From positions 3,658,001 through 3,722,000 of the forward strand of contig NZ_JADQDK010000001.1 of assembly GCF_019263705.2 (NCBI RefSeq): 64,000 nucleotides of DNA, in the 5' to 3' direction. A model generated the notes under the pieces. That model saw nothing but the letters and a program-made list of their open reading frames with translations. It was not told the origin of the DNA and searched no databases. Below, piece after piece: positions 1-8,485 of this stretch. Source of the DNA: Pseudonocardia abyssalis (GTDB taxonomy: Bacteria; Actinomycetota; Actinomycetes; Mycobacteriales; Pseudonocardiaceae). A program made the position numbers and the translations under genes. Every line of letters begins with the position of its first letter. The stretch's first letter is position 1.

Positions 1-1833
1 GCTGAAGGCGTCGAGGGAGGTCGGGTCGGCGAGCACGCCGCGGGCGGTGTCGTCGACCGGTGCGCCGAGCAGGATCCGCTTCACCGGCAGCTCCAGCTTC
101 TTGCCGGTGCGGTTGCGCGGCACGAGCGGCACCGCGGTGATGCGGTCGGGCACGTGCCGTGGACTCAACGCGGTGCGGAGTTCGCGGGCGATCCGGGCCT
201 CGTCGAGCTCCGCGCCGTCGGCGAGCTGGACGAACAGCAGCAGCTCCCCGTTGCCGCCCGCCGGGTCCTCCAGGTGCACGACCAGGCTGTCGACGATCCC
301 GGGCAGCTCCTCGACCACGGCGTAGAACTCCGCGGTGCCCAGCCGGACGCCGCCGCGGTTGAGCGTGGCGTCCGAGCGTCCGGCGATCACGCAGCTCCCC
401 GTCGCGGAGAACCGCACCCAGTCGCCGTGGCGCCACACGCCGGGGTAGACGTCGAAGTACGCGTCGCGGTAGCGGGAGCCGTCGGGATCACCCCAGAACC
501 CCACAGGCATCGACGGCATCGGCTCGGTGATCACCAGCTCCCCCAGCTCCCCGACGACCGGCTTCCCGTCCTCGTCGAACGCGGCGGCGGCCACGCCGAG
601 CGTCGGCCCGGCGATCTCCCCGGTCACGCACGCCTGCCACGGGCTGCCCTGCACGATCCCGGTGCAGACGTCGGTGCCGCCGCTGCCGACATTGAGCAGC
701 ACGCCGTCGAGGTGTTCGGCGACCCACCGGAACCCCTCCGGCGGCAGCGGGCTCCCGGCCGCGCCGAGCTGGCGCAGCCGCGGCAGCGCGGGCGGCACGT
801 ACCCCTCGGCGCGGCACGCCATGAGGAACCCGGGCGAGGCGCCCATCAGCGTCGCGCCGGTCTCCTGCGCGATCCGCCACTGCCAGCCGACGTCGGGGAA
901 GACCGGGTTGCCGTCGACCAGCACGACCGATGCCCCGCAGAGCAGCCCGGACGCCAGCGCGTTCCACATCATCCAGGCGGTGGTGGAGAACCAGAGGATC
1001 CGGTCGCCGGGGCCGAGGTCCCAGCTGAACGCGTGGTTCTTCAGGTGCTCGACGGTGATGCCGCCGTGCCCGTGCACGATCGCCTTCGGTTTCCCCGTGG
1101 TGCCGGAGGAGAACAGGACGTAGAGCGGGTGGTCGAACGGGACGGGATCGAACGCGAGTGCTGCCGGCTCGGCCAGTAGCTCCTCCCACGTCGTGGTGTC
1201 CGGGAGGTCCCCCGCGCCGTAGGGCACCGCGACGACGTGCCGCAGCGTCGGCAGGCCCGCCCGCAGCGCCGCCACCTCGGCACGCCGGTCGACCGGCTTC
1301 GCGCCGTAGGTGTAGCCGGGGGCGGCGAGCAGGACGGTGGGCTCGATCTGGGCGAAGCGGTCGATCACGCTGCGCGCCCCGAACTCCGGCGCGCAGCTCG
1401 CCCAGACCGCGCCGAGGCTCGCCGCGGCGAGGAACGCGACGAGCGTCTCGGGGATGTTGGGCAGGTAGGCGACGACCCGGTCGCCGCGGCCCACCCCGAG
1501 CCGCGCCAACCCGGCGCGGGCCCGCGCGACCTGGTCGCGCAGCTCGTCCCAGGTCAGCTCGACGACGTCGCGGGTCTGGGAGTACGCGACGACGGCGACG
1601 CCGCCCGTCCCGCGCAGCGCGTGCGCGGCGTAGTTGAGCTCGGCGCCGGGGAACCACTGCGCCCCCGGCATCTCCCGGCGGCCGAGCACGGCGGTCGGCG
1701 GGGTCGTGAAGTCGACGTCGAGGTGCTCGACGACGGCCGACCAGAACCCGTCGAGGTCGGTGACCGACCAGCGGTGCAGGGCGGCGTAGTCGCCGATCCC
1801 CACCGATTCGGCGAACGCCTCGATGCGGCTCAC
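1..1833 (-). CDS. aacS: Acetoacetate-CoA ligase, 3' end cut by the window edge
   Basis: AMP-forming synthetase that activates acetoacetate to acetoacetyl-CoA in the cytosol. 611 codons are visible of a family usually near 650, so only the C-terminus is missing. The P-loop-like AMP-binding motif SSGTTGKPKAI lies at about 1080-1115 and the late motif GRSDATLNRGGVRLGTAE at about 330-385, both typical of acetoacetyl-CoA synthetases rather than acetyl-CoA synthetases. The GTG start at 1833 overlaps the stop of the upstream crotonase (GTGA), so the two are probably translationally coupled. The context suggests short-chain acyl or ketone-body catabolism. The identification is strong; the true substrate is inferred from family. 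Confidence 0.88.
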   Translation of the reverse strand, partial: MSRIEAFAESVGIGDYAALHRWSVTDLDGFWSAVVEHLDVDFTTPPTAVLGRREMPGAQWFPGAELNYAAHALRGTGGVAVVAYSQTRDVVELTWDELRDQVARARAGLARLGVGRGDRVVAYLPNIPETLVAFLAAASLGAVWASCAPEFGARSVIDRFAQIEPTVLLAAPGYTYGAKPVDRRAEVAALRAGLPTLRHVVAVPYGAGDLPDTTTWEELLAEPAALAFDPVPFDHPLYVLFSSGTTGKPKAIVHGHGGITVEHLKNHAFSWDLGPGDRILWFSTTAWMMWNALASGLLCGASVVLVDGNPVFPDVGWQWRIAQETGATLMGASPGFLMACRAEGYVPPALPRLRQLGAAGSPLPPEGFRWVAEHLDGVLLNVGSGGTDVCTGIVQGSPWQACVTGEIAGPTLGVAAAAFDEDGKPVVGELGELVITEPMPSMPVGFWGDPDGSRYRDAYFDVYPGVWRHGDWVRFSATGSCVIAGRSDATLNRGGVRLGTAEFYAVVEELPGIVDSLVVHLEDPAGGNGELLLFVQLADGAELDEARIARELRTALSPRHVPDRITAVPLVPRNRTGKKLELPVKRILLGAPVDDTARGVLADPTSLDAFS

Positions 1834-2603
1834 TTCTCCACCTTCGGCCCGCGACCGGCCAGGAACTCCCGCATCCGGGTCTGCGCCTCGTCGCTGCTCG
1901 ACGCCACCGCGGCCATCAGTGCCTCCATCAGGTAGCCCTGCTCGGGGTCGGCGTCGGCAATGCGGGGCAGGGCCTGCAGCACCGCGAAGTTCGTGACGGG
2001 CGAGTTGCCCGCGATCTTCTTCGCCAGGCCGAGGGCGTGGTCGAGGCCCTGCCCGTCGTCGACCCGGTACTGCGACAGCCCGAGCGCGTGCCCCTCGTCG
2101 GCGTCGAGGACGCGGCCGGTCAGCATCATGTCGGCCATCCGGTGCGCCCCGATCAGCTTCGGCACCCGGACCGACGCGCCGCCGCCGACGAACAACCCGC
2201 GGCTGCCCTCCGGCAGGGCGTAGAACGCGCTGGGCTCGGCGACCCGGATGTGCGCGGCGCAGGCCAGCTCCAGCCCGCCGCCGACGACCGCGCCCTTGAG
2301 CACCGCGACGACCGGCACGGCGCCGTGCTCGATGCGGGCGAAGGCACGGTGCCACATCCGGGAGTGCAGCAGTCCCTCGTAGGCGTCGCGCTCGGCGAGC
2401 TCGCCGAGGTCGAGGCCTGCGGAGAAGTGGTCGCCGTCGGCGTCGAGGACGACCGCGCGGACCCCCTCGGGCACCGCGGAGAAGTAGGCCTCCAGGCCCA
2501 GCACGGTGGCATCGTCGAGGGCGTTGCGCTTGGCGGCGCGGTGCAACCGGACGACGGCGACGGCGCCGTGGTCCTCGACCTGCACGGAGTCGGGGAGGTT
2601 CAC
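1830..2603 (-). CDS. Crotonase / enoyl-CoA hydratase family protein
   Basis: 257-residue crotonase-fold enzyme. The substrate-binding motif HFSAGLDLGEL (about residues 60-70) and the oxyanion-hole region GAVVGGGLELACAAHIRVA (about 98-117) are intact. A full-length crotonase normally hydrates or isomerises enoyl-CoA thioesters; the exact reaction cannot be read from sequence. Its GTG start overlaps the stop of the truncated acyl-CoA ligase upstream and its stop overlaps the start of aacS, so the three form one transcription unit. The start was chosen for this overlap and because it sits directly before the VEDHGAVAVVRL strand that opens the fold. Confidence 0.85.
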   Translation of the reverse strand: MNLPDSVQVEDHGAVAVVRLHRAAKRNALDDATVLGLEAYFSAVPEGVRAVVLDADGDHFSAGLDLGELAERDAYEGLLHSRMWHRAFARIEHGAVPVVAVLKGAVVGGGLELACAAHIRVAEPSAFYALPEGSRGLFVGGGASVRVPKLIGAHRMADMMLTGRVLDADEGHALGLSQYRVDDGQGLDHALGLAKKIAGNSPVTNFAVLQALPRIADADPEQGYLMEALMAAVASSSDEAQTRMREFLAGRGPKVEK

Positions 2604-3208
2604 GTGAGTCCTTCCGCGGTCGCCCGCAGCTCGGTGCGGCGGGGCTTGCCCGTCGCGTTGCGGGGCAGCTCCCCGGTGATCACGATGCGGCGCGGCACCT
2701 TGTACCGGGCCAGGTGTGCGGTCAGGTGCTCGCGCAGCGCGTCGGGATCGAGGTCGACGCCCTCGCCCGGCTGCACGAACCCGACGCCGGTCTCGCCCAC
2801 CACCCCGTCGACGGCCAGCAGCACCGCCTCGACCTCCGCCGGGTACACGTTCTCGCCGCCGGAGATGGACATGTCCCTGACGCGGTCGACGACCGTGGCC
2901 CACCCGTCCGGCGCCACGGTCAGCACGTCGCCGGTGCGGAACCAGCCGTCGAGCGTGTCCTCCGGTCGCCCCCGGTACCCGGCGAACACGTCCGGCCCGC
3001 GGACGAGCAGCTCGGCGGGCCCGGCGTCGACGGGTACGACCTCGCCGTCGCGGACCATCGCCACGTCGGTGAAGAAGTGCGGCACGCCCACGGACACCGG
3101 GTGTGCCGTGGCCCCCTCGCGGGTGGCCATGAGCACGCCGGGGCTCGCCTCGGTCATCCCGTAGCCCTGCTGCAGCGTGTCCGTCGGGGTGGGTGCACGG
3201 CTCCGAGG
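2600..3208 (-). pseudogene. Acyl-CoA ligase (FadD-like), 3' half only
   Basis: The reading frame encodes the C-terminal part of an AMP-forming acyl-CoA ligase: GYGMTEASPG at the front, then the hinge and motif region YRGRPEDTLDGWFRTGD, DMSISGGENVYPAEVE and the catalytic lysine motif PRNATGKPRRTEL. The N-terminal ATP- and substrate-binding portion is absent. Just upstream of the GYGMTEA motif the frame reaches an in-frame TAA at 3209-3211, which lies in the operator of the marR gene. A start at the ATG of GMTEA would yield a 185-residue fragment without the nucleotide-binding half. I therefore call it a deletion remnant rather than a short enzyme. The downstream genes aacS and the crotonase look intact. 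Confidence 0.8.
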
Positions 3209-3209
3209 T

Positions 3210-3226
3210 TAACAGGAAACCTGTTA
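3210..3226. promoter_or_regulatory. Palindromic operator before the marR gene
   Basis: TAACAGGAAACCTGTTA is a perfect palindrome with 7-bp arms and a 3-bp centre, ending 10 bp before the GTG start of the MarR regulator. MarR proteins bind short palindromes of this size and usually repress their own promoter. It also lies at the broken end of the divergent ligase, so it could control that side. Binding is inferred. Confidence 0.65.
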
Positions 3227-3236
3227 TTGTCGAGAG

Positions 3237-3650
3237 GTGCCGCCGTCCCTGCTCTACGTCGTGAAGCAGGTCGAGCTGGCCGTGCGGTCGCACCTCGACG
3301 AGCTGCTGCGCCCGCACGGCCTCACGACCTCGACCTACACCGCGCTCACCGTCCTGGAGCGCCGCGACGGCCTGACCACCGCCGACCTCGCCCGCACCTC
3401 GTTCGTCACACCGCAGGCCATGGCCGACATCGTCGCGGCACTGCAGGCCCGCGGGCACATCGTCCGCACGCCGGACCCGTCCCACGGCCGGCGGCTGCGC
3501 ACCAGCCTCACCGCCGAGGGCCGAGCCCTGCTCGCCGCCCTCGCCGAGGAGGTGGGGGCACTGGAGGAGCGGATGCTGGCCGACCTCGACCCTGGCCAGC
3601 GCGCCGCCCTGCGCACCCACCTCAACGCGTGCCGGGAGGCCCTGACCTGA
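3237..3650 (+). CDS. MarR family transcriptional regulator
   Basis: 137-residue winged-helix repressor. The helix-turn-helix region is DGLTTADLARTSFVTPQAMADIV (about residues 43-65; cited here only as a landmark), followed by the wing D-P-S-H-G-R-R-L-R-T-S-L-T-A-E-G typical of MarR (DxR-type wing). The GTG start follows a GAGAG ribosome site and the palindromic operator at 3210-3226, suggesting autoregulation. It is divergent from the truncated ligase operon, the usual arrangement for a regulator of aromatic or acyl-CoA degradation genes. The ligand is unknown. Confidence 0.9.
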   Translation: MPPSLLYVVKQVELAVRSHLDELLRPHGLTTSTYTALTVLERRDGLTTADLARTSFVTPQAMADIVAALQARGHIVRTPDPSHGRRLRTSLTAEGRALLAALAEEVGALEERMLADLDPGQRAALRTHLNACREALT

Positions 3651-3658
3651 CCGGCCGC

Positions 3659-3826
3659 GTGCACCGTCAGGATCTCCACCGCCACCTCCGCGGCCCGCGG
3701 CGCGAGCTCGTGATCTCGGTGATCATCGCCGTCCTCTGCGTCCTCGCCATCGGCTGCCTGGCGCTGGCGCCGGAGACGCACCGGCGCAGCCTGAGCTCGC
3801 CGGCTGCCCGCGTTCCGCCATCCTGA
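3659..3826 (+). pseudogene. Possible tail fragment of an MFS transporter
   Basis: A 55-codon frame that encodes one hydrophobic segment (VISVIIAVLCVLAIGCLALA) directly followed by PETHRRSL. The sequence of a last membrane helix and then PETxxRSL is typical of the C-terminus of major-facilitator transporters. Nothing before it resembles the other eleven helices. It starts with GTG 8 bases after the marR stop, so it could instead be a genuine small membrane protein. I prefer a transporter remnant, which would fit the truncated ligase on the other side of marR, but the evidence is one short segment. Confidence 0.35.
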
Positions 3827-3883
3827 TCACCGCCACCCGATCGGGCCGTGCAACCGGATCGCGGCCCGTTCCGTCCTGAGGGC

Positions 3884-4591
3884 ATGAAGCGCGCCCTCCT
3901 GCTCCCCACCGCCGCCCTCGCCCTCGCCCTCGCCGGCTGCGCCGCCCCCGCCCAGCTGGGGTCGGCGGCCCCCGCCCCGTCGCCCGGTATCTCGGCGCGA
4001 GGTGTCGGCACCGTCAGCGGCACACCGGACACGCTCACCGTCGTGCTCGGCGTCGCCACGAACGCCCCGGCTGCGGCCGCGGCGCTGGAGGACAACAACA
4101 CCCGCTCCGCCGCGCTGATCGAGGTACTGCGCGGCAGCGGGGTCGCGGAGGAGGACCTGCGCACGAGCGGGCTGTCGATCTACCCGAACTACTCCCCCGA
4201 CGGCACCGTCACCGGGTACGAGGTGAGCAACGAGGTCACGGCGACGCTGCGCGACCTCGGCGGGGCCGGGGCCCTGATCGACGCGGCGGCGCAGGCGGCG
4301 GGGGACGCCGTGCGGGTGCAGGAGATCAGCTTCTCCATCGACGACGACTCCGAGCAGCGCGCGGCCGCCCGCGCCGACGCCGTGCGGCGGGCCGAGGCGC
4401 AGGTCGAGCAGATGGCGGAGGCGGCCGGGGTGTCACCGGGCGGGCTGCTGTCGATCACCGAGATCCCGACCGGGAACGCGCCGCAGCCCTACGCCGCCGA
4501 CGCGCTCGCGCGACAGGAGGCGGCGGTGCCGCTGCTGCCGGGCAGCCAGGACGTCAGCGTGGTCGTGGAGGTCGTGCGCGCGGTCGGCTGA
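3884..4591 (+). CDS. SIMPL (DUF541) domain lipoprotein
   Basis: 235-residue predicted lipoprotein. The signal peptide ends in LALAGC, whose Cys is about residue 19, so the protein should be lipid-anchored outside the membrane. The mature part has the DUF541/SIMPL signature: GISARGVGTVSGTPDTLTV near the front, the DLRTSGLSIYPNY strand, and a C-terminal ADAVRRAEAQVEQMAEAAGVSPG helix before the last strand. SIMPL proteins are widespread and of poorly defined function (oxidative stress or envelope roles have been proposed for some). The start at ATG 3884 was chosen because it opens the signal peptide. A tandem GGACCGGAC-type 9-bp repeat lies in the gap to the next gene. Confidence 0.85.
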   Translation: MKRALLLPTAALALALAGCAAPAQLGSAAPAPSPGISARGVGTVSGTPDTLTVVLGVATNAPAAAAALEDNNTRSAALIEVLRGSGVAEEDLRTSGLSIYPNYSPDGTVTGYEVSNEVTATLRDLGGAGALIDAAAQAAGDAVRVQEISFSIDDDSEQRAAARADAVRRAEAQVEQMAEAAGVSPGGLLSITEIPTGNAPQPYAADALARQEAAVPLLPGSQDVSVVVEVVRAVG

Positions 4592-4658
4592 CCGGCGACC
4601 GGACGGACCGGACGGACCGGACACCGGGCGCGGGCGGGGACACGGGAGAATCCGACGG

Positions 4659-6113
4659 ATGAGCTCCCCCCGGCACGGGCCCCGCCACCGCGGCGACAGC
4701 ACCACCCGCACCGGCCCGCACGCCGCGACCGGCGACCCGGACGCCCCCACCGGCCCGATCGAGATCGACCCCCGCCCCACCGGCCGACATAGAGGTGGCG
4801 GCGAGGACGACCCCGGCCACGGAGACCCGCCCACCGCACCCGACGGCGGCCACCCGGACACGGCGCACGCGGACGCAGAGCAGGCGGACGCACCCGGCCC
4901 CGCCGGCCCCGAGCACGTCCACCCCACCGACACCCCCACCCTCACCGGGCACGGGCACGGGCACGGGCACGGTCCGGCCCCCCACGCCGACCGCCGGGTG
5001 CGCATCGCGATCGCGGCGTTGCTGGTGCCCGCGGCCGTCGCGACCCTGGTCGGACTCGTCCTGCTGTTCCCGTTCGTGCGCGCCGAGGCCCTCGACGGGG
5101 CCGCGGCCCTGCCCCGCGTCACCGGCACCGTGGCGGCGACGGCGCAGAGCGACTGCTCCCCCGGCGAGGGCGACCGCGGCTGCGCGGCGCTGACGGTGCG
5201 GCTGACCGGGGGCGACGCGGCGGGCACCAGCATCGTCACCCTCGTGTCCGTCGTACGCGGGGTCTCCCCGTTCACCACCGGCGACGAGGTGACGCTCTCC
5301 GTCGACGGCGACATCGCGGACCCGGAGTCCTACCAGATCGTCGACTTCCAGCGCGAGGTCCCGTTGCTGGTGCTCGCGCTGCTGTTCGCGGCGGCGGTGA
5401 TCGCGCTGGGGCGCTTCCGCGGGCTCGCCGCGCTCGGGTCGCTGGTGGTCACGGGCGTGGTGCTGGTCGGGTTCGTGCTGCCGGCGATCCTGGCCGGGCG
5501 CGACCCGTTGCTGGTCGCCGTCGTCGGGTGCACGGCGATCATGTTCTGCGCGCTGTACCTCACGCACGGCTTCTCCTCCCGCACCTCGACGGCGGTGCTC
5601 GGGACGTTCGGCAGCCTCGTCCTGATCGGGGTGCTGGGCGTCGCGTTCGCCGCGGCGTCCCGCCTGACCGGCGCCGACGAGGACACCGCGAGCCTGGCCA
5701 ACACCCTCGGGACCGCGGTCGACGGGCGCGGGCTCGTCCTGGCCGGGCTGATGATCGGCGCCCTCGGTGCGCTCGACGACGTCACGGTCACCCAGACCAG
5801 CGCGGTGTGGGAGCTCCGCGCCGCCGACCCGGCCCTGCGACCGGCGGCCCTGTTCTCCGCGGCCATGCGGATCGGGCGCGACCACGTCGCGTCGGCCGTC
5901 AACACGCTCGTCCTCGCCTACGCGGGCGCCGCCCTGCCCCTGCTGCTGCTGTTCAGCGTCGCCGAGCGCGGCCTCGCCGACACCCTGACCAGCCAGGTCA
6001 TCGCCACGGAGGTCGTCCGGACGCTGGTCGGCAGCATCGGGCTCGTGGCGGCGGTGCCGTTGACCACGGCGCTCGCCGTCGTCGTGAGCACGCGCGGGAG
6101 GATCGGACGATGA
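4659..6113 (+). CDS. YibE/F family multi-pass membrane protein
   Basis: 484-residue membrane protein. The first ~110 residues are a low-complexity acidic, Pro- and His-rich cytoplasmic tail that contains GHGHGHGHG, a potential metal-binding patch. Then come one helix, an exported β-rich domain with two cysteines (SDCSPGEGDRGC), and about seven further helices of the YibE/F type, with the conserved GALGALDDVTVTQTSAVWEL loop at about residues 368-387. The function of YibE/F is not established. The stop overlaps the ATG of the next gene (ATGA), so it is probably co-transcribed with the aldolase. Confidence 0.85.
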   Translation: MSSPRHGPRHRGDSTTRTGPHAATGDPDAPTGPIEIDPRPTGRHRGGGEDDPGHGDPPTAPDGGHPDTAHADAEQADAPGPAGPEHVHPTDTPTLTGHGHGHGHGPAPHADRRVRIAIAALLVPAAVATLVGLVLLFPFVRAEALDGAAALPRVTGTVAATAQSDCSPGEGDRGCAALTVRLTGGDAAGTSIVTLVSVVRGVSPFTTGDEVTLSVDGDIADPESYQIVDFQREVPLLVLALLFAAAVIALGRFRGLAALGSLVVTGVVLVGFVLPAILAGRDPLLVAVVGCTAIMFCALYLTHGFSSRTSTAVLGTFGSLVLIGVLGVAFAAASRLTGADEDTASLANTLGTAVDGRGLVLAGLMIGALGALDDVTVTQTSAVWELRAADPALRPAALFSAAMRIGRDHVASAVNTLVLAYAGAALPLLLLFSVAERGLADTLTSQVIATEVVRTLVGSIGLVAAVPLTTALAVVVSTRGRIGR

Positions 6114-6760
6114 ACGCCGCCCGGGCCGCCGTCGTCGACCTGTGCCGGGGGCTCGTCGACCGCGGCCTGGTGGTCGGGACCGCGGGCAACGTCTCGGTGC
6201 GCGACGGCGACCGGATCGCGGTGTCCCCGTCGGCCGTCGACTACGGGGAGATGACGCCGGAGATGGTCGGCGTGCACGCGCTCGACGGCACCCCGATCGA
6301 CGCGCCGCTGCGCGCGACCTCCGAGCTCGCGCTGCACGTCCTCGTGCACACCCGCGACGGTGCGTGCGACGGCGAGGTCGTGCTGCACACCCACGCCCCC
6401 GCGTCGACCGCGCTCTCGACCGTCGTCGACGAGGTGCCGCTGACGCACTACTACTCCGCGTTCTTCGGCGGCGCGGTCCGTGTGGCGCCGTACGCGACCT
6501 TCGGCACGCCGGAGCTGGCCGCGCACGTCCACGCCGCGCTGGACGGCCGTAGCGCCGCGCTCATGGCGAACCACGGGGCGGTGCTCGTCGCCCCCGCGCT
6601 GGCCGGGGCACTGGACCGGGCCGCATACCTCGAGTACGTCTGCGACGTCGCCCTGCGCGCACTCGGCACCGGCCTGCCGCTGCGGACCCTCGACGCCGCG
6701 GAGATCGACCGTGTCCGCACCGCCCTCGGCGGCCACGGGCAGACCCCGCCCCGGACGTGA
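6110..6760 (+). CDS. Class II aldolase / adducin family protein (fuculose-phosphate aldolase-like)
   Basis: 216-residue member of the zinc-dependent class II aldolase family. Visible hallmarks are the GTAGNVSVRDG phosphate/substrate loop (about residues 23-33), HTHAPAST with the metal-ligand histidines (about 92-99), the acidic and Tyr-rich HYYSAFFGG segment, and NHGAVLVAP with the third histidine (about 155). The family cleaves sugar phosphates to dihydroxyacetone phosphate plus an aldehyde; the sugar cannot be told. It overlaps the YibE/F gene by 4 bp. Confidence 0.85.
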   Translation: MNAARAAVVDLCRGLVDRGLVVGTAGNVSVRDGDRIAVSPSAVDYGEMTPEMVGVHALDGTPIDAPLRATSELALHVLVHTRDGACDGEVVLHTHAPASTALSTVVDEVPLTHYYSAFFGGAVRVAPYATFGTPELAAHVHAALDGRSAALMANHGAVLVAPALAGALDRAAYLEYVCDVALRALGTGLPLRTLDAAEIDRVRTALGGHGQTPPRT

Positions 6761-6764
6761 CGGC

Positions 6765-6797
6765 TATGCTGGACGCGATGGGGGTACAACCGTGAGC
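6765..6797 (+). promoter_or_regulatory. Leaderless-type promoter and 5-codon uORF before the DUF5753 regulator
   Basis: TATGCT (6765-6770) resembles a -10 element and is followed after 7 bases by ATG 6778. That ATG opens a 5-codon frame (MGVQP) whose TGA at 6793-6795 overlaps the GTG start (6792) of the regulator. A transcript starting at this ATG would be leaderless and the regulator would be read by coupling. I see no good -35 match, so the promoter is tentative. Confidence 0.4.
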
Positions 6798-7667
6798 GCA
6801 CCGTCACCACCGCCCGACCAGGGTGGCCCCACGGTCCTGCGCATCGTGCTGGGCACCCAGCTGCGTCGGCTGCGCGAGGCCAACGGCATCACCCGCGAGC
6901 GGGCGGGCGACGCGATCCGCGCGTCCAGCGCGAAGATCAGCCGCCTGGAGCTGGGCCGCGTCGGCTGCAAGGAACGCGACGTACTCGACCTCCTGACCCT
7001 CTACGGCGTCACCGACGAGGCCGAGCGGGACGGGTACCGCGACCTCGCGACCCGCGCCAACGCCCGCGGCTGGTGGCAGCAGCACAGCGACGTCCTGCCC
7101 GGTTGGTTCGAGATGTACCTGCGGTTGGAGCAGGCCGCGAAGGTCATCCGCAGCTTCGAGCTCCAGTTCGTGCCGGGCCTGCTGCAGACCGAGGAGTACG
7201 CCCGCAGCGTGGTGCTGCTCGGGCACCGCGGCTCGCCGCCCGAGGACGTCGACCAGCGGGTGCAGCTGCGGATGGGGCGGCAGAAGATGCTGCTCGAGCC
7301 GGGTGCGCCGCAGCTGTGGGTCGTGATCGACGAGGCCGCGGTCAGCCGCCCCTACGGCACGCCCGCGGTGATGCGCGGCCAGCTTGAGCACCTGCTCGAG
7401 GCGAGCCGGTGGCCCAACGTCACCGTGCAGCTGCTGCCGTTCCGCGCGGGCAGCCACGCCGCCGCGGGCGGCCCGTTCTCGATCCTGCGCTTCGCCGAGT
7501 CCGACCTGCCCGACATCGTCTACCTCGAGCAGCTCAACAGCGCGGTCTACCTCGACAAGCGCTCCGACGTGGAGGACTACTCGGGGGTCTGGGAGCGGCT
7601 CGTCGTGCAGGCGCTCACGCCGCGCGACACCCGCACCGCCCTGGCCGGGCTGATCGAGAAGTTCTAG
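6792..7667 (+). CDS. XRE-type HTH regulator with DUF5753 domain
   Basis: 291-residue regulator. An N-terminal Cro/C1-type helix-turn-helix spans about residues 18-75 (LGTQLRRLREANGITRE, then SSAKISRLELG). The rest is the actinobacterial DUF5753 domain, with the landmarks FELQFVPGLLQTEEYA and VQLLPFRAGSHAAAGGPF. Such proteins are abundant in streptomycetes and pseudonocardias and often sit beside small DUF397 proteins or methyltransferases in developmental control. Here the partner is a convergent methyltransferase whose stop overlaps this stop in CTAG at 7664-7667. The target genes are unknown. Confidence 0.9.
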   Translation: MSAPSPPPDQGGPTVLRIVLGTQLRRLREANGITRERAGDAIRASSAKISRLELGRVGCKERDVLDLLTLYGVTDEAERDGYRDLATRANARGWWQQHSDVLPGWFEMYLRLEQAAKVIRSFELQFVPGLLQTEEYARSVVLLGHRGSPPEDVDQRVQLRMGRQKMLLEPGAPQLWVVIDEAAVSRPYGTPAVMRGQLEHLLEASRWPNVTVQLLPFRAGSHAAAGGPFSILRFAESDLPDIVYLEQLNSAVYLDKRSDVEDYSGVWERLVVQALTPRDTRTALAGLIEKF

Positions 7668-8485
7668 GCCTTGCGGCCGATGCCCGCCGCGTAGAGCGTG
7701 TGGGTGGGGCTGTCGGTCGGCGTCTGGTCGTCGGGCCGCCAGTCGTTGGCGTAGGTCAGGCCCGGCTCCACCAGCTCCAGCCCGTCGAAGAAGCGACGCT
7801 GCTCGGCCCAGGTGCGGAACCGGCCGGTGCCCAGGCCGCCCTCGAGGAAGGCCTTCTCCAGCGCCTTCGCGCGCGGCTCGTCGTCGTCGAGGAAGTTGCT
7901 CGCGAGCAGGTAGCTGCCCGGGCTGAGCCGCGCGGTGATCGCCGCGGCGACCGCGTACGGGTCCTCGTCGTCGGAGAGGTGGTGGAAGATGCTGGCCGCG
8001 AGCACCGCGAACGGCTGCGAGGTGTCGATCAGCTCGGCGACGGCGGGGTCGGCGAAGATCGCGTCGATGTCGCGGACGTCGCCGGTGATCACCGTGGTGG
8101 TGTCGTCGTCGTCGAGCAGCGCGCGGCCGTGGGCCAGCACGATCGGGTCGATGTCGACGTAGACGACGCGCACCGACGGGTCGGCCGCGTGCGCGATCTC
8201 GTGCACGTTGCCCGCGGTCGGCAGGCCCGAGCCGAGGTCGAGGATCTGCCGGATGCCGGCCTCGCGCACCAGCCAGGTGACGGCGCGGCGCAGGTGGTTG
8301 CGGTTGTCCTCGGCGAGGTTGCTGGTCTCGGGCACGGCGTTGAACAGCGCGGCGGACACCTGGCGGTCGATCTCGTAGTGGTCCTTGCCGCCGAGGACGT
8401 AGTCGTACACGCGGGCGATCGACGGGCGGGTCAGGTCGACGTCCGGGATCGCCGGCGCGTCGTCGAGACCTCTGTTGTCGCTCAT
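7664..8485 (-). CDS. SAM-dependent methyltransferase, DUF574/Methyltransf_19 type
   Basis: 273-residue Rossmann methyltransferase of a family expanded in actinomycetes. The signature N-terminus SIARVYDYVLGGKDHYEIDR is present, as are the SAM-binding motif ILDLGSGLPTAGNVHE, the acidic strand VVYVDIDPIVL and the AASIFHHLSD motif. No substrate is known for the family; it usually accompanies XRE/DUF5753 regulators, as here. It starts with ATG 8485 after CGGCCGGATG and faces the next gene divergently. Confidence 0.9.
   Translation of the reverse strand: MSDNRGLDDAPAIPDVDLTRPSIARVYDYVLGGKDHYEIDRQVSAALFNAVPETSNLAEDNRNHLRRAVTWLVREAGIRQILDLGSGLPTAGNVHEIAHAADPSVRVVYVDIDPIVLAHGRALLDDDDTTTVITGDVRDIDAIFADPAVAELIDTSQPFAVLAASIFHHLSDDEDPYAVAAAITARLSPGSYLLASNFLDDDEPRAKALEKAFLEGGLGTGRFRTWAEQRRFFDGLELVEPGLTYANDWRPDDQTPTDSPTHTLYAAGIGRKA

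Noticed and set aside
154..1179. Long open frame on the + strand opposite the acetoacetate-CoA ligase
   Set aside because: Translation is Arg/Ala/Pro-rich with no domain. The opposite strand has an intact enzyme with motifs, so this is a G+C-driven antisense frame.
2714..3826. 370-codon + frame that covers the ligase remnant, the marR gene and the MFS-like tail
   Set aside because: Only its last 55 codons look like protein; the rest is antisense or out of frame with supported genes.
4554..5885. 443-codon frame antisense to the YibE/F gene
   Set aside because: Low-complexity translation; the + strand gene has clear membrane helices and family motifs.
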